Shown: positions 34,531 to 47,631, counted from the first letter of the stretch. The stretch is DNA of 64,000 bases from Globicephala melas (GCF_963455315.2 NC_083314.1:22731513-22795512), one strand, 5' to 3'. The notes: a model not told the origin generated them from the letters alone. Made by a program: numbers and translations.

Positions 34531-34984
34531 CCAAAAAACAGGGAGGTAGCATTATTCGGGCACCAAATTAGTAAAGAATTCTTTTGAGAAGTTAATAGTC
34601 AATGTTGCAGAGAGAGCAGTGAGAAGGTGCCAGGTGCATTTACAGGTGCCACCTTTGCAGCAGTAATTTGGTCATATGTATCAAGGGCCTTAAAAATATC
34701 CATAAACTTGCCTCAGTAAGTCTCCTTTTAAATGAATCTGTCCCACAGAGATAATTTGAGATTTAGACAACAGTTGAAACACAAAGATTTTCTACAGCAT
34801 TTCATACAATTACCAAAAAAATTAAGAAAATGCCCAACAAAAGAAAGATAAATACACAAAATAAATTGTTAAATAGTCATTAAAAACCATATTCAGAAGA
34901 ATTTTAAATGGCATAAAGAAAGCTCACACTATGCAATGTCAGTTAAAAAGGAATATGTATCATCATTAAAATGTATGATTTCAT

Positions 34985-35640
34985 GCTGGAAAGGGTGTGG
35001 AGGAAAGGGAACCCTCCTACACTGTTGATGGGAATGTAAATTGGTGGAGCCACTATAGAAAACAGTATAGAGGGTCCTTAAAAAACTAAAAATAGAGTTA
35101 TCATATGAGCCAGCAATCCCCCTCTGGGCATATATCCAGACAAAACTATAATTTGAAAAGACGCATGTGCCCCGATGTTGATAGTAGCACTATTTACAAT
35201 AGCCAAGATGTGGAAACAACGTAAATGTCCAACAACAGATGAATGGATAAAGGAGATGTGGTACATATATACAGTGGAATATTACTCAGCCATAAAAAAG
35301 AATGAAATAATGCCATTATCATACTAAGTGAAGTAAGTCAGACAGAGAAAGACAAATACCATATGATATCACTTATATGTAGAATCTAAAAGATAACACA
35401 AATGAACTTACCTACGAAACAGAAACAGAAACATACTCACAGACATAGAGAACAGACTTGTGGTTGCCAAGGGGGAGGGGGTACAGGAGAGGGTTGGGTT
35501 AGGAGTTTGGGACTAGCAGATGCAAACTATTATTTATAGAATGGATAAACAATAAGGTCCTACTGTATAGCACAGGGAACTATATTCAATATCCTGTAAT
35601 AAACCATAATGGAAAAGAATATGAAAAAAATAAAATGTAT
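34985..35640 (+). mobile_element. 5'-truncated L1, 3' end
   Basis: Same region as the copy at 33765, from gggaaccctcctacactgtt to actataatttgaaaagacgc and on to atcctgtaataaaccataat. Stops interrupt the ORF2 remnant. Confidence 0.9.
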
Positions 35641-35825
35641 GATTTCAGTCAATGCACACAGAAGGAAAAAAAAAAGAAATTTACCAATGTGTTAACAATG
35701 ATTACTACTGAGTTGAAGAAATCTGGGTGATTTTTAGTATCATCTTTATATTTCTTCCGTATTTTCCAGAATTTCTGAAGGCCTTTTTTAGTAATCAGAA
35801 AAATGAGATTTTTGTTTTGCTTCGC

Positions 35826-36039
35826 TTTTTTTTTTTTTTTTTTTTTTGCGGTACGCGGGCCTCTCACCGCTGTGGCCTCTCCCGCCGCGGAGCACAGGCT
35901 CCGGACGCGCAGGCCCAGCGGCCACGGCTCACGGGCCCAGCCGCTCCGCGGCACGTGGGATCCTCCCGGACCGGGGCACGAACCCGCGTCCCCCGCATCG
36001 GCAGGCGGACTCCCAACCACTGCGCCACCAGGGAAGCCC
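35826..36039 (-). mobile_element. CHR-2-type SINE
   Basis: Reverse short-form copy with a 23-base poly(T). Flanks gcttcgcttt and gctttgcttt look like an imperfect target-site duplication. Very CpG-rich, so little decayed and probably young. Confidence 0.93.
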
Positions 36040-36529
36040 GCTTTGCTTTGTTTTTAATGCATAACCTCTGTAGTTAAAACAGATAAATTCTGACAATAAC
36101 CTGCCTGCTTAGGAGCTTGGGCAAGTTATTTAAGCACTCTTGATAACTCGGTTTGATCCACCACAAAATGGGGGAAAGAATACCTACTTCATGAAGACTG
36201 GAGGATGAGAAAATGAAGTAAAGCCAGCACCTGACGGTTCCGTCCACCACATCTTAGGCCAAGGAAGATGCCGTTGGGGAAGAGTCCCATCCTCCCTTGG
36301 GATGTCAGAAGAGACCTTCTGAGAGTTTACAGACTGGCTTTGCTGCCCTTACAATTTTGAAAAACATTCAGAAGGAAGTGCTTCTTGGCTGCATAAGCTG
36401 TATCCATTAACCCACACAAAGAAATTTCCTTCCAAGCATTCATTGAAAGAGCATTCGTAAAACGGTCTTGCAGACAAAAGTTGTCAAGAGCTGTTCAAGG
36501 GTTGGGGATTGTTGTTGGTAAGAATTGTG

Positions 36530-36992
36530 TGACACATTGGAATATTTTTCAGCCACAAAAAAGAAAATCCTGCCATTGGAATAAGTGGGATGGAGCTGAA
36601 GGACATTATGCTAAGCAAAATAAGCAAGACACAGAAAGAGAAATACCACATGATCTCACTTTATGTGGAATTTAAAGAACAGTCAAACTCCTAGAATCAG
36701 AGAGAAGGATGGTGGTTGCCGGGATGGGGGAAGGGGGAAGTGGGGTGATGTTGGTCAAAAGTACAGCGTTTCAGTTATGCAAGATGAATAGGTTCTGGAG
36801 ACCTGATGTACTGCATGGTGACTATAGCTAATAATACTGTATTGTATAACTGATATCTGCTAAGAGGATGTAGCTTAAATCTTCTCAACACACACACATA
36901 CAAATGGTAAGTACAGAGACGTGATAGATACATTAATTAGCTGGATTGTGGTGATCATTTCACAATATATAAGTACATCAAAACATCAAGTT
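36530..36992 (+). mobile_element. Old L1 3' end (L1M-type)
   Basis: tggaatatttttcagccaca, gacattatgctaagcaaaat, atgtggaatttaaagaacag and ggttctggagacctgatgta are typical of older mammalian L1 3' ends. Confidence 0.8.
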
Positions 36993-37196
36993 GGGGCTTT
37001 CCTGGTGGCGCAGTGGTTGAGAGTCCGCCTGCCGTTGCGGGGGACGCGGGTTCGTGCCCCGGTCTGGGAGGATCCCACATGCCATGGAGCGGCTGGGCCC
37101 GTGAGCCACGGCTGCTGAGCCTGCGCGTCCGGAGCCTGTGCTCTGCAACAGGAGAGGCCACAACAGTGAGAGGCCCGTGTACCGCAAAAAAACAAA
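36993..37196 (+). mobile_element. CHR-2-type SINE
   Basis: Forward short-form copy, head ggggctttcctggtggcgca and AAAC-rich tail, inserted between two old L1 remnants. Confidence 0.92.
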
Positions 37197-37199
37197 CGA

Positions 37200-37935
37200 A
37201 AAAAACAACTGCCCGAATCAATGCACTGAATCCCACACGCAAGCACGCACCAAAGAGAACTTTCCTCATCTCCCATGTACGTAAGTCAGGATAGTGGTTA
37301 CCTTGGAGGGGTGGTGACCAGAGGAGGCATAAAAGGGGCTTTGGGGACGCTGGTGTTATTGATTCTCAATCTGGATGCTGGTCACACAGTTCATTTGTAA
37401 AAAATTCACATTGTACTGCATGATGTATTCACTGTTCTGTATGTATGTATGTATGTTATATTCAATAATATGTTTATTTTAAGACCCCATTAATGAAAAG
37501 GCAAGCCGAAAGTAGGAGGAGATATTTGCAACACAGAAAAAGTATGCCGGTACATATATCACTTAGCTCTTTGCCAGCATGTTAAATTAAGGGCTTTTCC
37601 TTCTAAGATCTCTTCATCCTTCTCTAACTATGCATTTTTATGTGTTTCTATAGATATGTGTGATTTGACAATAAATTATTCTTTGTGTTTATTGAGCAGA
37701 TTTTCCCTCATGACAAACTTTTAAATACAGATGAGTGGAAATTCTGCTCTTTCTCTGGTGAAATTTTTCAAATAATTTTATTATGTTGTTCTTGGTTTCT
37801 TTCTTCCTCTAGTTAAAAGATTTGATCTATTTCTTTTTAAAGCTCTTTACCCGATCTTCTCAGTTTCTCTCCCTCCCTACAGCATCACAAAGCGCTAGGC
37901 GGTCAGGAGGAGACACACGCTGTCAGCACGCCCCA
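37200..37935. other. Intergenic DNA with old L1 remnant
   Basis: An old L1-like stretch spans about 37290-37480 (aggatagtggttaccttgga to the (TATG)n run at 37438-37456). The remainder is A/T-rich with no recognised element or gene. Confidence 0.5.
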
Positions 37936-37939
37936 CCTT

Positions 37940-39200
37940 GATTTGACGGAAGGAGAAACTGACACCTTCAGTCCAGCTGCCTGATCAGGAGGCTGTGGAT
38001 ACAAGGAAGAGAGGGAGAAAACCTGGGATCCTAACAGTCAAGTGCAGCCCCTTGCAAGGTCACAACCACCTTCTAATATCAGTACTTTTATAAAAGCGCA
38101 TTTAGGACAAGTGAGCAAGTGACACGGCAGGTCACGCCCCCCGCAGACAGCCCGACAGCGCCCATTCGGTCAGGCGCTCATCAGAGCATCTTTACCGAGC
38201 CCACGGCAGTGACCCAGACGGCCAGGTCTGCATCTTGTGAAGCTCCCATTCCAAGGAGAGGAGACAGACAATACACAAGCCACCAAAGAAGCCAGATAAT
38301 GTGAAGGAAGTAAACAGGGTGCTGAAAGAGAGAGTGACTGGGGAGGCCTCACCAAGGAGGCAACATCTGGAGTAGAATGAACCAGCGCCAAGGGAACAGG
38401 GAAGATGGTTCCAGGGAGAGGGCAACGTGGGTGTGGGGCTGGGAAAGGGCTTGGCTTGTTCCGGGATTAGGAAGCGGCCCGCGTGGCCAGAGCACAGAGG
38501 CCGAGGGGCGGAAGCTGGAGGAGGGCATCCCAGCCATGGGAAGCCTCTGACTGAGAGCCATGGGAAGCCACTGAGGAGTCTTAAGCAAAAAACGGACGTG
38601 ATCTGATTTGCATTTTAAAAGATAATTCTCATGGATAAACAAAGTGTGGTACACACATACAATGGGATATTATTCAGCCTTGAAAAAGGTAGACATTCTG
38701 ACACATGCTACAACCTTGAGGATATTACGCCAAGTAAAATAAGCTGGTCACAAAAGGACCAACACTGTGTGATTCCACTTACGCGACGTACCTAGAGTCA
38801 TCAAGTTAATAAAGACAGAAAGTAGGATGGTGGCTGCCAGGGGCTGGAAGCGGGGGGATGGGGAGTTACCGTTCAAAGCATTCAGAGTTTCAGTTTGGGA
38901 AGATGAAAAAGTTCTGGAGGCGGACCGTGGTGACAGTTGCACAACAATGTGCATGTAATTAATGCCAGTGAAGTGTACACTTAAAAATACTTAAAATAGT
39001 AAATTGTATGTTATGTATATTTTACCACAATAAGATAAAAACATTTTAAAGGTAATTCTACGTGCTGTGTAGAGGATGAACAGCAGGGTTGGAGCTTCAG
39101 AGATGAAGCTGAGAGACCTTCGAAGACTAAAGTGCTGAGGGCAGTCGGAGGGGTGGAGGCCTGACTAGGCAGTGGCCATGGGGGTGAGAAAAGCGGGCAG
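37940..39200 (+). mobile_element. L2-like element split by an old L1
   Basis: Text such as gagacagacaatacacaagc, actggggaggcctcaccaag and aaacggacgtgatctgattt before the L1 at 38630, and aaaggtaattctacgtgctg after it, belongs to one ancient repeat, probably L2. Family call is uncertain. Confidence 0.55.
38630..39045 (+). mobile_element. Old L1 3' end nested in the L2-like element
   Basis: acaatgggatattattcagc, aagtaggatggtggctgcca and ccagtgaagtgtacacttaa identify an old L1 3' end. Confidence 0.8.
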
Positions 39201-39419
39201 ATGTGCCGTCCGGGTCATTCCGGACTTGGCCACGGACTGGACTGGGGAGAAGGGGAGGGAGAGGTCAGTATGTCTGTGACCTAACAACAAATGACAGTAA
39301 CAGAATACGAAATGCAGTAACAAGAAAGCATTCCCAAATAAGTTGTGCTAGCGTAGGATTTCATGTTTTCATTTTCAGAATTGTCTTTAACATTGTTGTA
39401 TTAAAAAACGATGTATCTG

Positions 39420-39632
39420 GGCTCCCCTGGTGGCGCAGTGGTTGGGAGTCCGCCTGCCGATGCAGGGGACACGGGTTCGTGCCCCGGTCTGGAAAGATCC
39501 CACATGCCGCGGAGCGGCTGGGCCTGTGAGCCATGGCCGCTGAGCCTGCGCGTCCGGAGCCTGTGCTCCGCAATGGGAGAGGCCACAACAGTGAGAAGCC
39601 CGCGTACCGCAAAAAAGAAAACAAACAAAAAA
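39420..39632 (+). mobile_element. CHR-2-type SINE
   Basis: Forward short-form copy. Imperfect target-site duplication: aacgatgtatct before and aacgttgtatct after. Confidence 0.93.
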
Positions 39633-39929
39633 ACGTTGTATCTTTTTTCCAACAAGATTTTAAAACCCACACATAAGGCCATTTACAGTCTCCAAATCCG
39701 GCCTGTCTCAGCACGCAGGACACTGCATCAGATCCCCGTCCATAGGGTCATGTTCCAGTGGGGTCTGCTTCAGGAGCTCAGCATCCTCCTGACTCCCGGC
39801 TTTTGTCTGACAGCAGAGGGGAGCACGTGCAGTCCCAACACTAGAAAACACGAGGCACCGAGACGGCTGCTTTAGGGAAATGATCTCGTTGAATCTGGAG
39901 ACAGCTGGGCATCCTCAAAGCTGTGTGCC

Positions 39930-40050
39930 CTGGGGCTGGGCATTTCCTATTTGTAAGTGTTAGTTTCCCGTCTGTAAAACAAGTAAACAATATCGTTTGA
40001 AGGGTTGCGGTGAGGAGCAAATGAAAGTATTTGAACAGTGTTTTCAACTC
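39930..40050 (+). mobile_element. MIR fragment
   Basis: Forward MIR remnant: agtttcccgtctgtaaaaca followed by gggttgcggtgaggagcaaa. Confidence 0.6.
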
Positions 40051-40592
40051 AGATTGTCTCTTTCTTTGGCAAGGCCTGGGAGGGTCTGCTGGAGGTTATG
40101 GGAGCAAAGAACAGCAGCTAAGCTTCCCCACCTCAGCCAGGCTTTGTCACTACGGCTGGACAGGGAAGGATTTTATGAGTCATTGTGTGGCATGCCCGTG
40201 CTACTTCTTAGTAAGAACGCCGTCATTATATACCCATTTTTTGTCTGGGATGGAAGATCTTTTAAAACCCAGGCCCCTAGTCGCCTCCCCAGTGACCTGA
40301 CCTCACTCCACCAGATGGAATGAGTCCTCCTTCTTCGTGCTGTGTCGCCTGTGAATACGCTTCATTATTGCACCTTCTATGTATTGATAAAAAACTACTA
40401 TAACCACGTTCTAGACACCTACTTTGGCTGCTGGATTTGAGCTCTGTGAGAAAGGCATCCCCAGGGCGGGGGAGAGTAGAGAACAGGGCAGGTGCTCAAT
40501 GAGTATTTGTTAAAATAAAATTGAAATGAACCAAAGTGACGTTCCAGCAAAGGAGCCATAACATGTTTCATTGTTATAAAAATTATATACAT

Positions 40593-40882
40593 GGGACTTC
40601 CCTGGTGGCGCAGTGGTTAAGAATCCTCCTGCCAATGCAGGGGACATGGATTCGAGCCCTGCTCCGGAAAGATCACACATGCTGCAGAGCAACTAAGCCC
40701 ATGCGCCGCAACCACTGAACCCGCGCTCTAGAGCACGGGAGCCGCAACTACTGAGCCCACGTGCCGCAACTACTGAAGCCCGCATGCCTACAGCCTGTGC
40801 TCCACAACAGGACAAGCCACCGCAATGAAAAGGCTGCGCACCGCAACGAAGACCCAACACAGCCAAAAATAGATAAATAAAA
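40593..40882 (+). mobile_element. CHR-1-like SINE, long form
   Basis: Forward long-form copy ending in ccaaaaatagataaataaaa. Target-site duplication aaaaattatatacat before and after. It sits at the left edge of an L1 remnant. Confidence 0.92.
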
Positions 40883-41120
40883 ATTATATACATATACCCA
40901 TATATACATAATGGAATATTATACAGCCATAAAAAGAAGGAAATCCTGCCATTTTTGACAACATGTATGGACAATGAGGGCATTATGCTAAGTGAAATAA
41001 GTCAGACAGAGAAAGACAAATACTGTATGATCTCCCACATATAGGGAATCGAAAACAAAATAAAACAATGACTTGTAGATACAAAGAACAGATTAGTAGT
41101 TGCCAAAAAAAAAAAAAAGT
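40883..41120 (+). mobile_element. L1 3' region fragment
   Basis: taatggaatattatacagcc, aagtgaaataagtcagacag and tactgtatgatctcccacat. Confidence 0.82.
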
Positions 41121-41236
41121 AACCTGATCATAGGTCATAGAATATTTAGGGAATATATGAGATTAGAAAGAAGGGGGAGTAATCCATTTTCACATCCCCC
41201 AGTGATAATTTTGGTAAACATTAACCCATATTTCTT

Positions 41237-41479
41237 TTTTTTAAATATATTTATTTATTTTATTTTTATTTATTTGGCTGCACCGGGTCTTAGCTGCGGC
41301 ATGCAGGATGTTTGTTGTGGTGTGGAGGATCTTTAGTTTTGGCATGCGAGATCTTTAGTTGCAGCATGCGGGATCTCTAGTTGTGGCATGTGGGTTCTAG
41401 TTCTCTGACCAGTGATCGAACCCAGGCCCCCTGCATTGAGAGGGTGGAGTCTTAACTGTTGGACCACCAGGGAAGTCCC
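41237..41479 (-). mobile_element. tRNA-Glu-type SINE, CHR relative
   Basis: Reverse copy: TTTATT-rich tail, repeated gcatgcgggatctctagttg units, then accaccagggaagtccc. The middle shows several tandem copies of a catgcgagatctttagtt-like unit. Confidence 0.85.
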
Positions 41480-41484
41480 AACCT

Positions 41485-42315
41485 GTATTTCTTTCCAGTC
41501 ATTTTTTCCTAGATGTGCTCTGTTTTTACATAATGATTTTGTAATTTATACACGCAATTTTTAAATCTGGCCTCTTTTAACATTATAACTGTTACAATAT
41601 TTCATTCTTAAATCTCAAGGTCAGTTTTCATTCTTTTTTCCCTCTTTGTTCTGGATTATCCATTTTTCCAAAAATCATGTTTCCAAAATAACAATATAAA
41701 GAATTAATGTCTCGAAGCTTTCAAAATTGCTTTATCAATAAACCCTGTTTTTATAAATTGAATCTTATATAGAACTCCAATATACAAAGAGATAATACTT
41801 TATTCAAATAAAATCATTTTCTAAGTCAAAAGCCTGGTATTTGCTTGTGGTAACATCAGTCAATTCACACACTAAGGCTATTTAGATGAAGACAAAATTG
41901 GAGCCTGGGGCTATATTACAGCCTCTGAGGAGCCACACCCACAGAATCACGGCACCCTGAACACCCTGGGATTCTGTGGCAGCTCCATAGAGAAGGGGAC
42001 AGACCTGCCAGCTCCCCAGGAGCCTGGCAGATGGGTTTCCCTCCCCATGCCAGGCTGTGACCAGTCAAGACTTCCAGGCAGTTCCAGGAGCCTCCCTAAT
42101 TCCGCCAAGTGAACAGAGGAGAGGAAGAAGCATCTCTGAGGAACCCCATCTACCTCGACACTCACATAGGGTGACTTGGGGGATTGCCTTTAAACAAAGC
42201 AGCCACTTATCTCTGATTTTCCAGGGCAGAAGCTGGGATTTTGTCCTCCCCACCCCCAGCCTGATTTCTCCCTTCTGCCCCTCTCCTGCAGTCCCCTCTC
42301 ACTCAATCTGTGGTC
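41485..42315. other. Intergenic DNA, no gene recognised
   Basis: A/T-rich to about 41860, then mixed composition. No splice-supported exon or identifiable repeat. Confidence 0.5.
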
Positions 42316-42318
42316 AAG

Positions 42319-42628
42319 GGCTTCCCTGGTGGTGCAGTGGTTAGGAATTTGCCTGCCAATGCAGGGGACACAGGTTCGAGCCCTGGTCCGGGAAGATCCC
42401 ATGTGCCGCGGAGCAACTAAGCCCATGCACCACAACTACTGAGCCCACGTGCCACAACTACTGAAGCCCACGTGCCTGGAGCCCATGCTCCACAACAAGA
42501 GAAGCCACTGTAATGAGAAGCCTGCGCATCGCAACAAAGAGTAGCCCCCGCTCGCTGCAACTAGAGAAAGCCCGTGTGCAGCAAGGAAGACCCAATGCAA
42601 CAACAACAAAAATAATTTAAAGAAAAAA
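42319..42628 (+). mobile_element. CHR-1-like SINE, long form
   Basis: Forward long-form copy with target-site duplication atctgtggt on both sides. Confidence 0.92.
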
Positions 42629-42629
42629 A

Positions 42630-43500
42630 TCTGTGGTTGAACCTTCCAACAGCCTTTCTGCAGAGATGAGAGAGAAGGAAGAGAAGACGGTATATTTCCT
42701 TGTGTCTCTGCGTTTCGGGACAAGAAGCTAGCTCTGGTCAGAGGCCTCTTCTGCCGGCTGGAGGGAGGGCAGTGAGGGGCAGCAGTACAAGCTGGAGCAT
42801 CAGTGCACACAGTTCCCACTAAAGTGACCTGAGGACACCGGGCAGAAATAAATATGTCAGAGGTGTACAAAATACAGCTGTACCCGCCTCCCCTAATTTG
42901 TTTTATAACACAAAAATAAAGCAATTGTTACACAAGGATACTCCAATTCCTCTGGCAGAAACAACAGCAAATGATTAGGAAAGAGTTGTTTGTTGAGAAG
43001 TAGCTCTGGGATATTCAGCAAGCCTGTAAATGAGTTATTAACACCTGGTAGAGTGGAAGCTGAAATGCAATACGGGAATCTAAGAATCAGAATGGATAGA
43101 GCCTGGTCAAATCCAGGCCAGCTGCCCCTGACCCTCTGTCTGTCACCTCACCTCGGAGCAGGCTCCCACCCTGCCCTGCTCCTGTTCACATTTGTTGGTG
43201 CCCAGCACCCTCTACTGGCAACAAGAAAAGTCTTTCTTCCTCCAGAAATTGGCAGTTTTGTCACTTGGCAGGTGGTGAGCAACAGAATCCCTTTCTGTAG
43301 GGTTGCCCTTCCTGCCCAACTTGAGATAGCTGTCAGATTTTATTTTGATAAAATATTAAGTTCCAGTCATTTTCCACAACGACCTTCAAAGGCACCTACG
43401 TTGACAAGCAAAGGTTTCAAAGGCACTCCGTGGGATATGCCATGTGATGGATGATGACTATATTCAGAATTCTATGCTTATTGTTTTTATAAAATACATC
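42630..43500. other. Intergenic DNA, no gene recognised
   Basis: No recognisable exon or repeat. The longest open frame (154 codons, 42990-43454) has no match I know and no supporting splice sites. Confidence 0.5.
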
Positions 43501-43504
43501 ATAT

Positions 43505-43945
43505 TAGGGCAGTAGTACATTCATTCGTTCATATTTTTTGAGCAGCTTCTATGTACTAGGTACTAGAAAACAGACAAATATTTCTGCCCTGATGGAGCTT
43601 ATCCCTATGCGGGGAGGGGGGAGAGGGACATTTAATAAACAAGTAAAATAAATAGTATGAAATTGGTGGTACAAAAAAAAATACGCAGGAAAGGTACAGA
43701 TGTGTGGGGGGGAGGGGTAGCTGCCTTTTTAAATTAGAGAAGTGGGGATATCTGGAGATAGAATGTTCTGGGCAGAGGGAAGTTGGTGCAAAGTTCTGGA
43801 AGCAGAGTGTCTTTGGTGTGTTGGGTTTGTCCAAGAAGCAGCAAGGAGGCCGCCTCGGCTGAGGTGGAGTGAGGCAGGGAGGAGATGAGGTCAGAGAGGG
43901 GTGAGGGCATAGACTGTGAAGGGGTTGCCGGGGATTGTAAGCAAG
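43505..43945 (+). mobile_element. L2-like element
   Basis: cttctatgtactaggtacta, gatggagcttatccctatgc, gaatgttctgggcagaggga and ggagatgaggtcagagaggg occur in the order of the element at 61070. Probably L2; family not certain. Confidence 0.55.
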
Positions 43946-43957
43946 CACTTGGGCTTT

Positions 43958-44285
43958 TTTTTTTTTTTTTTTTTTAAGGTCTTCAAATGCTTGGCTTTTT
44001 TTTTTTTTTTTTTTTTAATTTTTGGCTGTGTTGGGTCTTCATTTCTGCACGAGGGCTTTCTCTAGTTGTGGCAAGCTGGGGCCACTCTTCATTGCGGTGC
44101 ACGGGCCTCTCACTACCGCGGCCTCTCTTGTTGCGGAGCACAGGTTCCAGAAGCACAGGCTCAGTAGTTGTGGCTCACGGGCCTAGTTGCTCCGCGGCAT
44201 GTGGGATCTTCCCAGACCAGGGCTCGAACCCATGTCCCCTGCATTAGCAGGCAGATTCTCAATCACTGCACCACCAGGGAAGCCC
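43958..44285 (-). mobile_element. CHR-1-like SINE with a split poly(T) tail
   Basis: Reverse long-form copy with target-site duplication aagcacttgggctttt on both sides. The tail consists of two 21-base-plus T runs separated by about 21 bases (aaggtcttcaaatgcttggc). Confidence 0.9.
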
Positions 44286-44289
44286 AAGC

Positions 44290-45075
44290 ACTTGGGCTTT
44301 TTATTCAGAGGCAGATGGGGCTCTAAATAGATAAGTGACATGATCTGGGGTACACACCCCCAAGCGTTTTACTGATAGACATGAACAATTAATGTTTGGA
44401 AACTAGAGGTCTGCAGAATTAACTCTAAAATCAGCCCACTGTTTCCTTTCACTGAGACCCACATTGGAGGAGGCAATGTGAGCTGTCTTGAAAGATAAGA
44501 ACTTCAACAAGCAGACATGACAGGCCTTCCTAATCGTCATTCCTTTGCTAAACCTCGAAGTGCAGCAAGTGATCTAGTTGGTAAGCTGAGGTATCCAGCA
44601 CTGGGGGCCTTCTCCGTACTGAATGCCCATTTTCATTGAGTATTTGTCTACACTCCTAATTCCTCACTCTCTTCCTTACTAGTCCTGTTTCCTTACCTGA
44701 ATCAGACTTCTCCCCAGAAACAAGTCGACAGACAGATGGCTTAGAGGGCCTGTGTGACACAGTGACACCTGGATTCCCCGTGTTCTAGATCAGACGCACA
44801 AGGAGTGTCATGAAGTTTAACAGCTGGTACCTTCCCGATTTTGATCAGAGCCAGCCTAGACTTGTTAATACCTGCTATTAAAATATTGGACTTTCTGGGA
44901 GGCACTTTTAATTTAGAAAACCCACTAACAGGGTCTGGTTCAGGTTGGTAATCTGAGAACATACATTTAACTCCTTCTTGCAAACTCCCACTTAAATGAC
45001 CAAAGGAATATAACAAGAAAACTCTGTATTAGTACTAGAAACTGAGGAGAAAGGCTGCTACCTTCAAATCAAAGT
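44290..45075. other. Intergenic DNA, no gene recognised
   Basis: The first 60 bases continue the L2-like element interrupted by the SINE (gggctctaaatagataagtg). The remainder has no identified feature. Confidence 0.5.
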
Positions 45076-45079
45076 GTGA

Positions 45080-45680
45080 GCAAGTAAGTGAAATGAGTCA
45101 GAGGAAGACAAATTCACAATCTGACTTATATATAAGGAAAAAAAATCAAGCTCATAAAAAGAGAGAGAGAGAGAGAGATCAGACTTGTGGTTACCAGAGG
45201 TGGAGGGTGGGAGAGGGGGAACTGGAGGAAGATAGTTAAAAGGTACAAATTTATAAGATTAAAAAGTACTAGGCTGTGATAACCTATATAAGAATCTAAA
45301 AAAGAATGAATAAATGTATACGTATAACTGAATCACTTTGCTGTACACCCGAAAGTAATACAACATTGTAAATCAACTATATTCCAATAAAATTTTAAAA
45401 AATTTTCTTTTAAGTACTAGGGATGTAACGTATGACAGGACTATAGCCAACACTGCTGCCTGGCATGTAGGAAAGTTGTTACAAGTAAATCCTAAGAGTT
45501 CCCATCACAAGAATTTTTTTTTCCTTTTTTCTTTTCCTTTTATTGTATGTATTTGGGAAGATGGATGCTAGTTGAACCTACTGTGGTAGTCATTTCACAA
45601 TATATGTAAATCAAATCATCATGTTGTATGTCTACAACTTATACAGTGATGTATGTCAACTATTTCTCAATAAAGCGGGA
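45080..45680 (+). mobile_element. L1 3' ends, two fused remnants
   Basis: The first (45080-45400) has a (GA)n run, gacttgtggttaccagaggt and aatcactttgctgtacaccc. The second (45405-45680) is older: aggactatagccaacactgc, tacttatacagtgatg-like and tcaactatttctcaataaa. Confidence 0.8.
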
Positions 45681-45700
45681 AAAATAGAAGTGTGAGCCAG

Positions 45701-45908
45701 GGCTTCCCTGGTGGCGCAGTGGTTGGGAGTCCGCCTGCCGATGCTGGGGACACGGGTTCGTGCCCCGGTACGGGAGGATCCCACATGCTGCGGAGCGGCT
45801 GGGCCCGCGAGCCATGGCCGCTGAGCCTGTGCGTCCGGAGCCTGTGCTCCGCAACGGGAGAGGTCACAACAGTGAGAGGCCCGCATACTGCAAAAAAAAA
45901 AAAAAAAA
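45701..45908 (+). mobile_element. CHR-2-type SINE
   Basis: Forward short-form copy. Flanks gtgtgagcca and gcgtgagcca are its target-site duplication with one change. Confidence 0.94.
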
Positions 45909-45909
45909 G

Positions 45910-47630
45910 CGTGAGCCATTGGAATGGACCCCAGCAGAAGCTAATTAACATCCCCACCCGTGGACCAGTGAGAGCTGGACAAACTACAGCCACATATAAT
46001 AAGGTCAAGATGGTCAGTCTCTGTTCACCGTGAACCTCCTTACTGCCGGTCTTTAATGCTACAAGGGGCAATTTCAGAATTATGATCTTCTTACTTTGCC
46101 AGTCAAGGTCATTTTTCTTTGGGGAGCAGGGTGAGGGCTGCTCACACTTCCACACTCAGTGAAGCAGGGCACAGCTCGAGCTGGCAACTGAAGGGCATAA
46201 CCATGCCACTTGGGAAAGGGGCACTGGCCCAGCCAACTTCATGCTGCCACAACAGAAAAATTCTTTGGACACAGCTGCCCAAATCTCTCACACGTGAAAG
46301 AACCTCTAATCTGACAAAGTAAACCTCCACTAAATCTAAACTCTCCCCTTCCCCCTTTGAGTGTGCTTTTTAAGATTTGCACAGGTACCCACATAATTTG
46401 AAGAAAATGGATTTCAACTACCTGAACTAGAAAAATAATCCTAAGCAACAGAAGAACATACTGTGGCAACCATGAATAAATACCCTTCAGATGCTCTGGT
46501 GGAGAGCATCATTGACTGATGGTCCCATCGGCTGCCCCCTGGATCCACCAAGTTCACCCCAGCCTACACTTCCCGGGGACTCTTTCTAGCCAATGAGCAT
46601 GGCGGGGTACTAAGGCAGCCCCATTCACCGAGATGCTGGATTCCAACAGACGACTTTGGCTTGAGTCTCCATCCGCCTGGCCGAATCTTTCTTGGAACTG
46701 TAGTCCGAGATTCTTCCTATCTCCTTTCTTCCCTCTCCCTCCATGGGTGTCAAACCTAGATCTAAAGCCTCTCCCTACCTTCTCTGGCACCAGCCCCCAG
46801 CCCCAGCCCCCAATGAATTCTTGTATATCTAATCCCATCCTAGCAGACCTAAATGCATGCACATGCAGACATACTAAAAAATCGAAAAATTGTAAAGAAA
46901 TCAATTTGAGGGATTAGAGGAAAGGTGCCCTTATGAAAGAGAAACAGTAAACATAGAAGACCCTAAAGCACGTGCATACCGAGTTTCAAGAGAACACATC
47001 TAAAAACAGAAGCAAGTAAGCATGAAGAGGGACTAATCTGAGAGTGAGAAAGATTCTCTAAGGGAAAAACCTAATTGTTGACAAATACAGGAGGAGTGGT
47101 AAACAGCAGATTGGATGTGGCGAAATATCAGGTTCCATGGAAACAGAGCAGAGAATGAAGGCAAGAATCAAATAATAGGAGAATAATGGTCTAAAATTAA
47201 AAGGCTAGTCTTCAGACCTCAAAAAGGTTACCCAACACTAAGAAATATTAAGGAAGAGACCATACCTAGAAATAACATGGTGACATTTTAAAATCTAAAG
47301 GATAAAGATATAGAGGTATCTATCTACGAGAAAAATTCACATTGTACACAATACAAAAGAAACTCAAAATCAGACAGAAAGCTTCTCTTCTGCAATACTC
47401 TATCCCAGAAAACAAAAGCAAATATCTATTGTTTTTAAAGGAGAAGATTGTAAGCTAAGGATTTGATATCCAGTCACAGTATCACATATGCAAAGGTAAC
47501 AGAAAAACACTGCCAGGAATGTGACGGTTCAGAAAGTGCACCACCCATATACTCTTTATTTAAAGAAAAAAAAGAAAGAAATTAAGAATACCAGCAGAAG
47601 ACAAAAAAAAATAGTAATAATTAAAGAACT
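45910..47630. other. Intergenic DNA, degraded LINE-like stretches
   Basis: The stretch 47200-47560 is A-rich and reads like a degraded LINE remnant (gaaactcaaaatcagacaga, gatttgatatccagtcacag). The part before 46900 is unassigned. No gene seen. Confidence 0.45.
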
Positions 47631-47631
47631 G

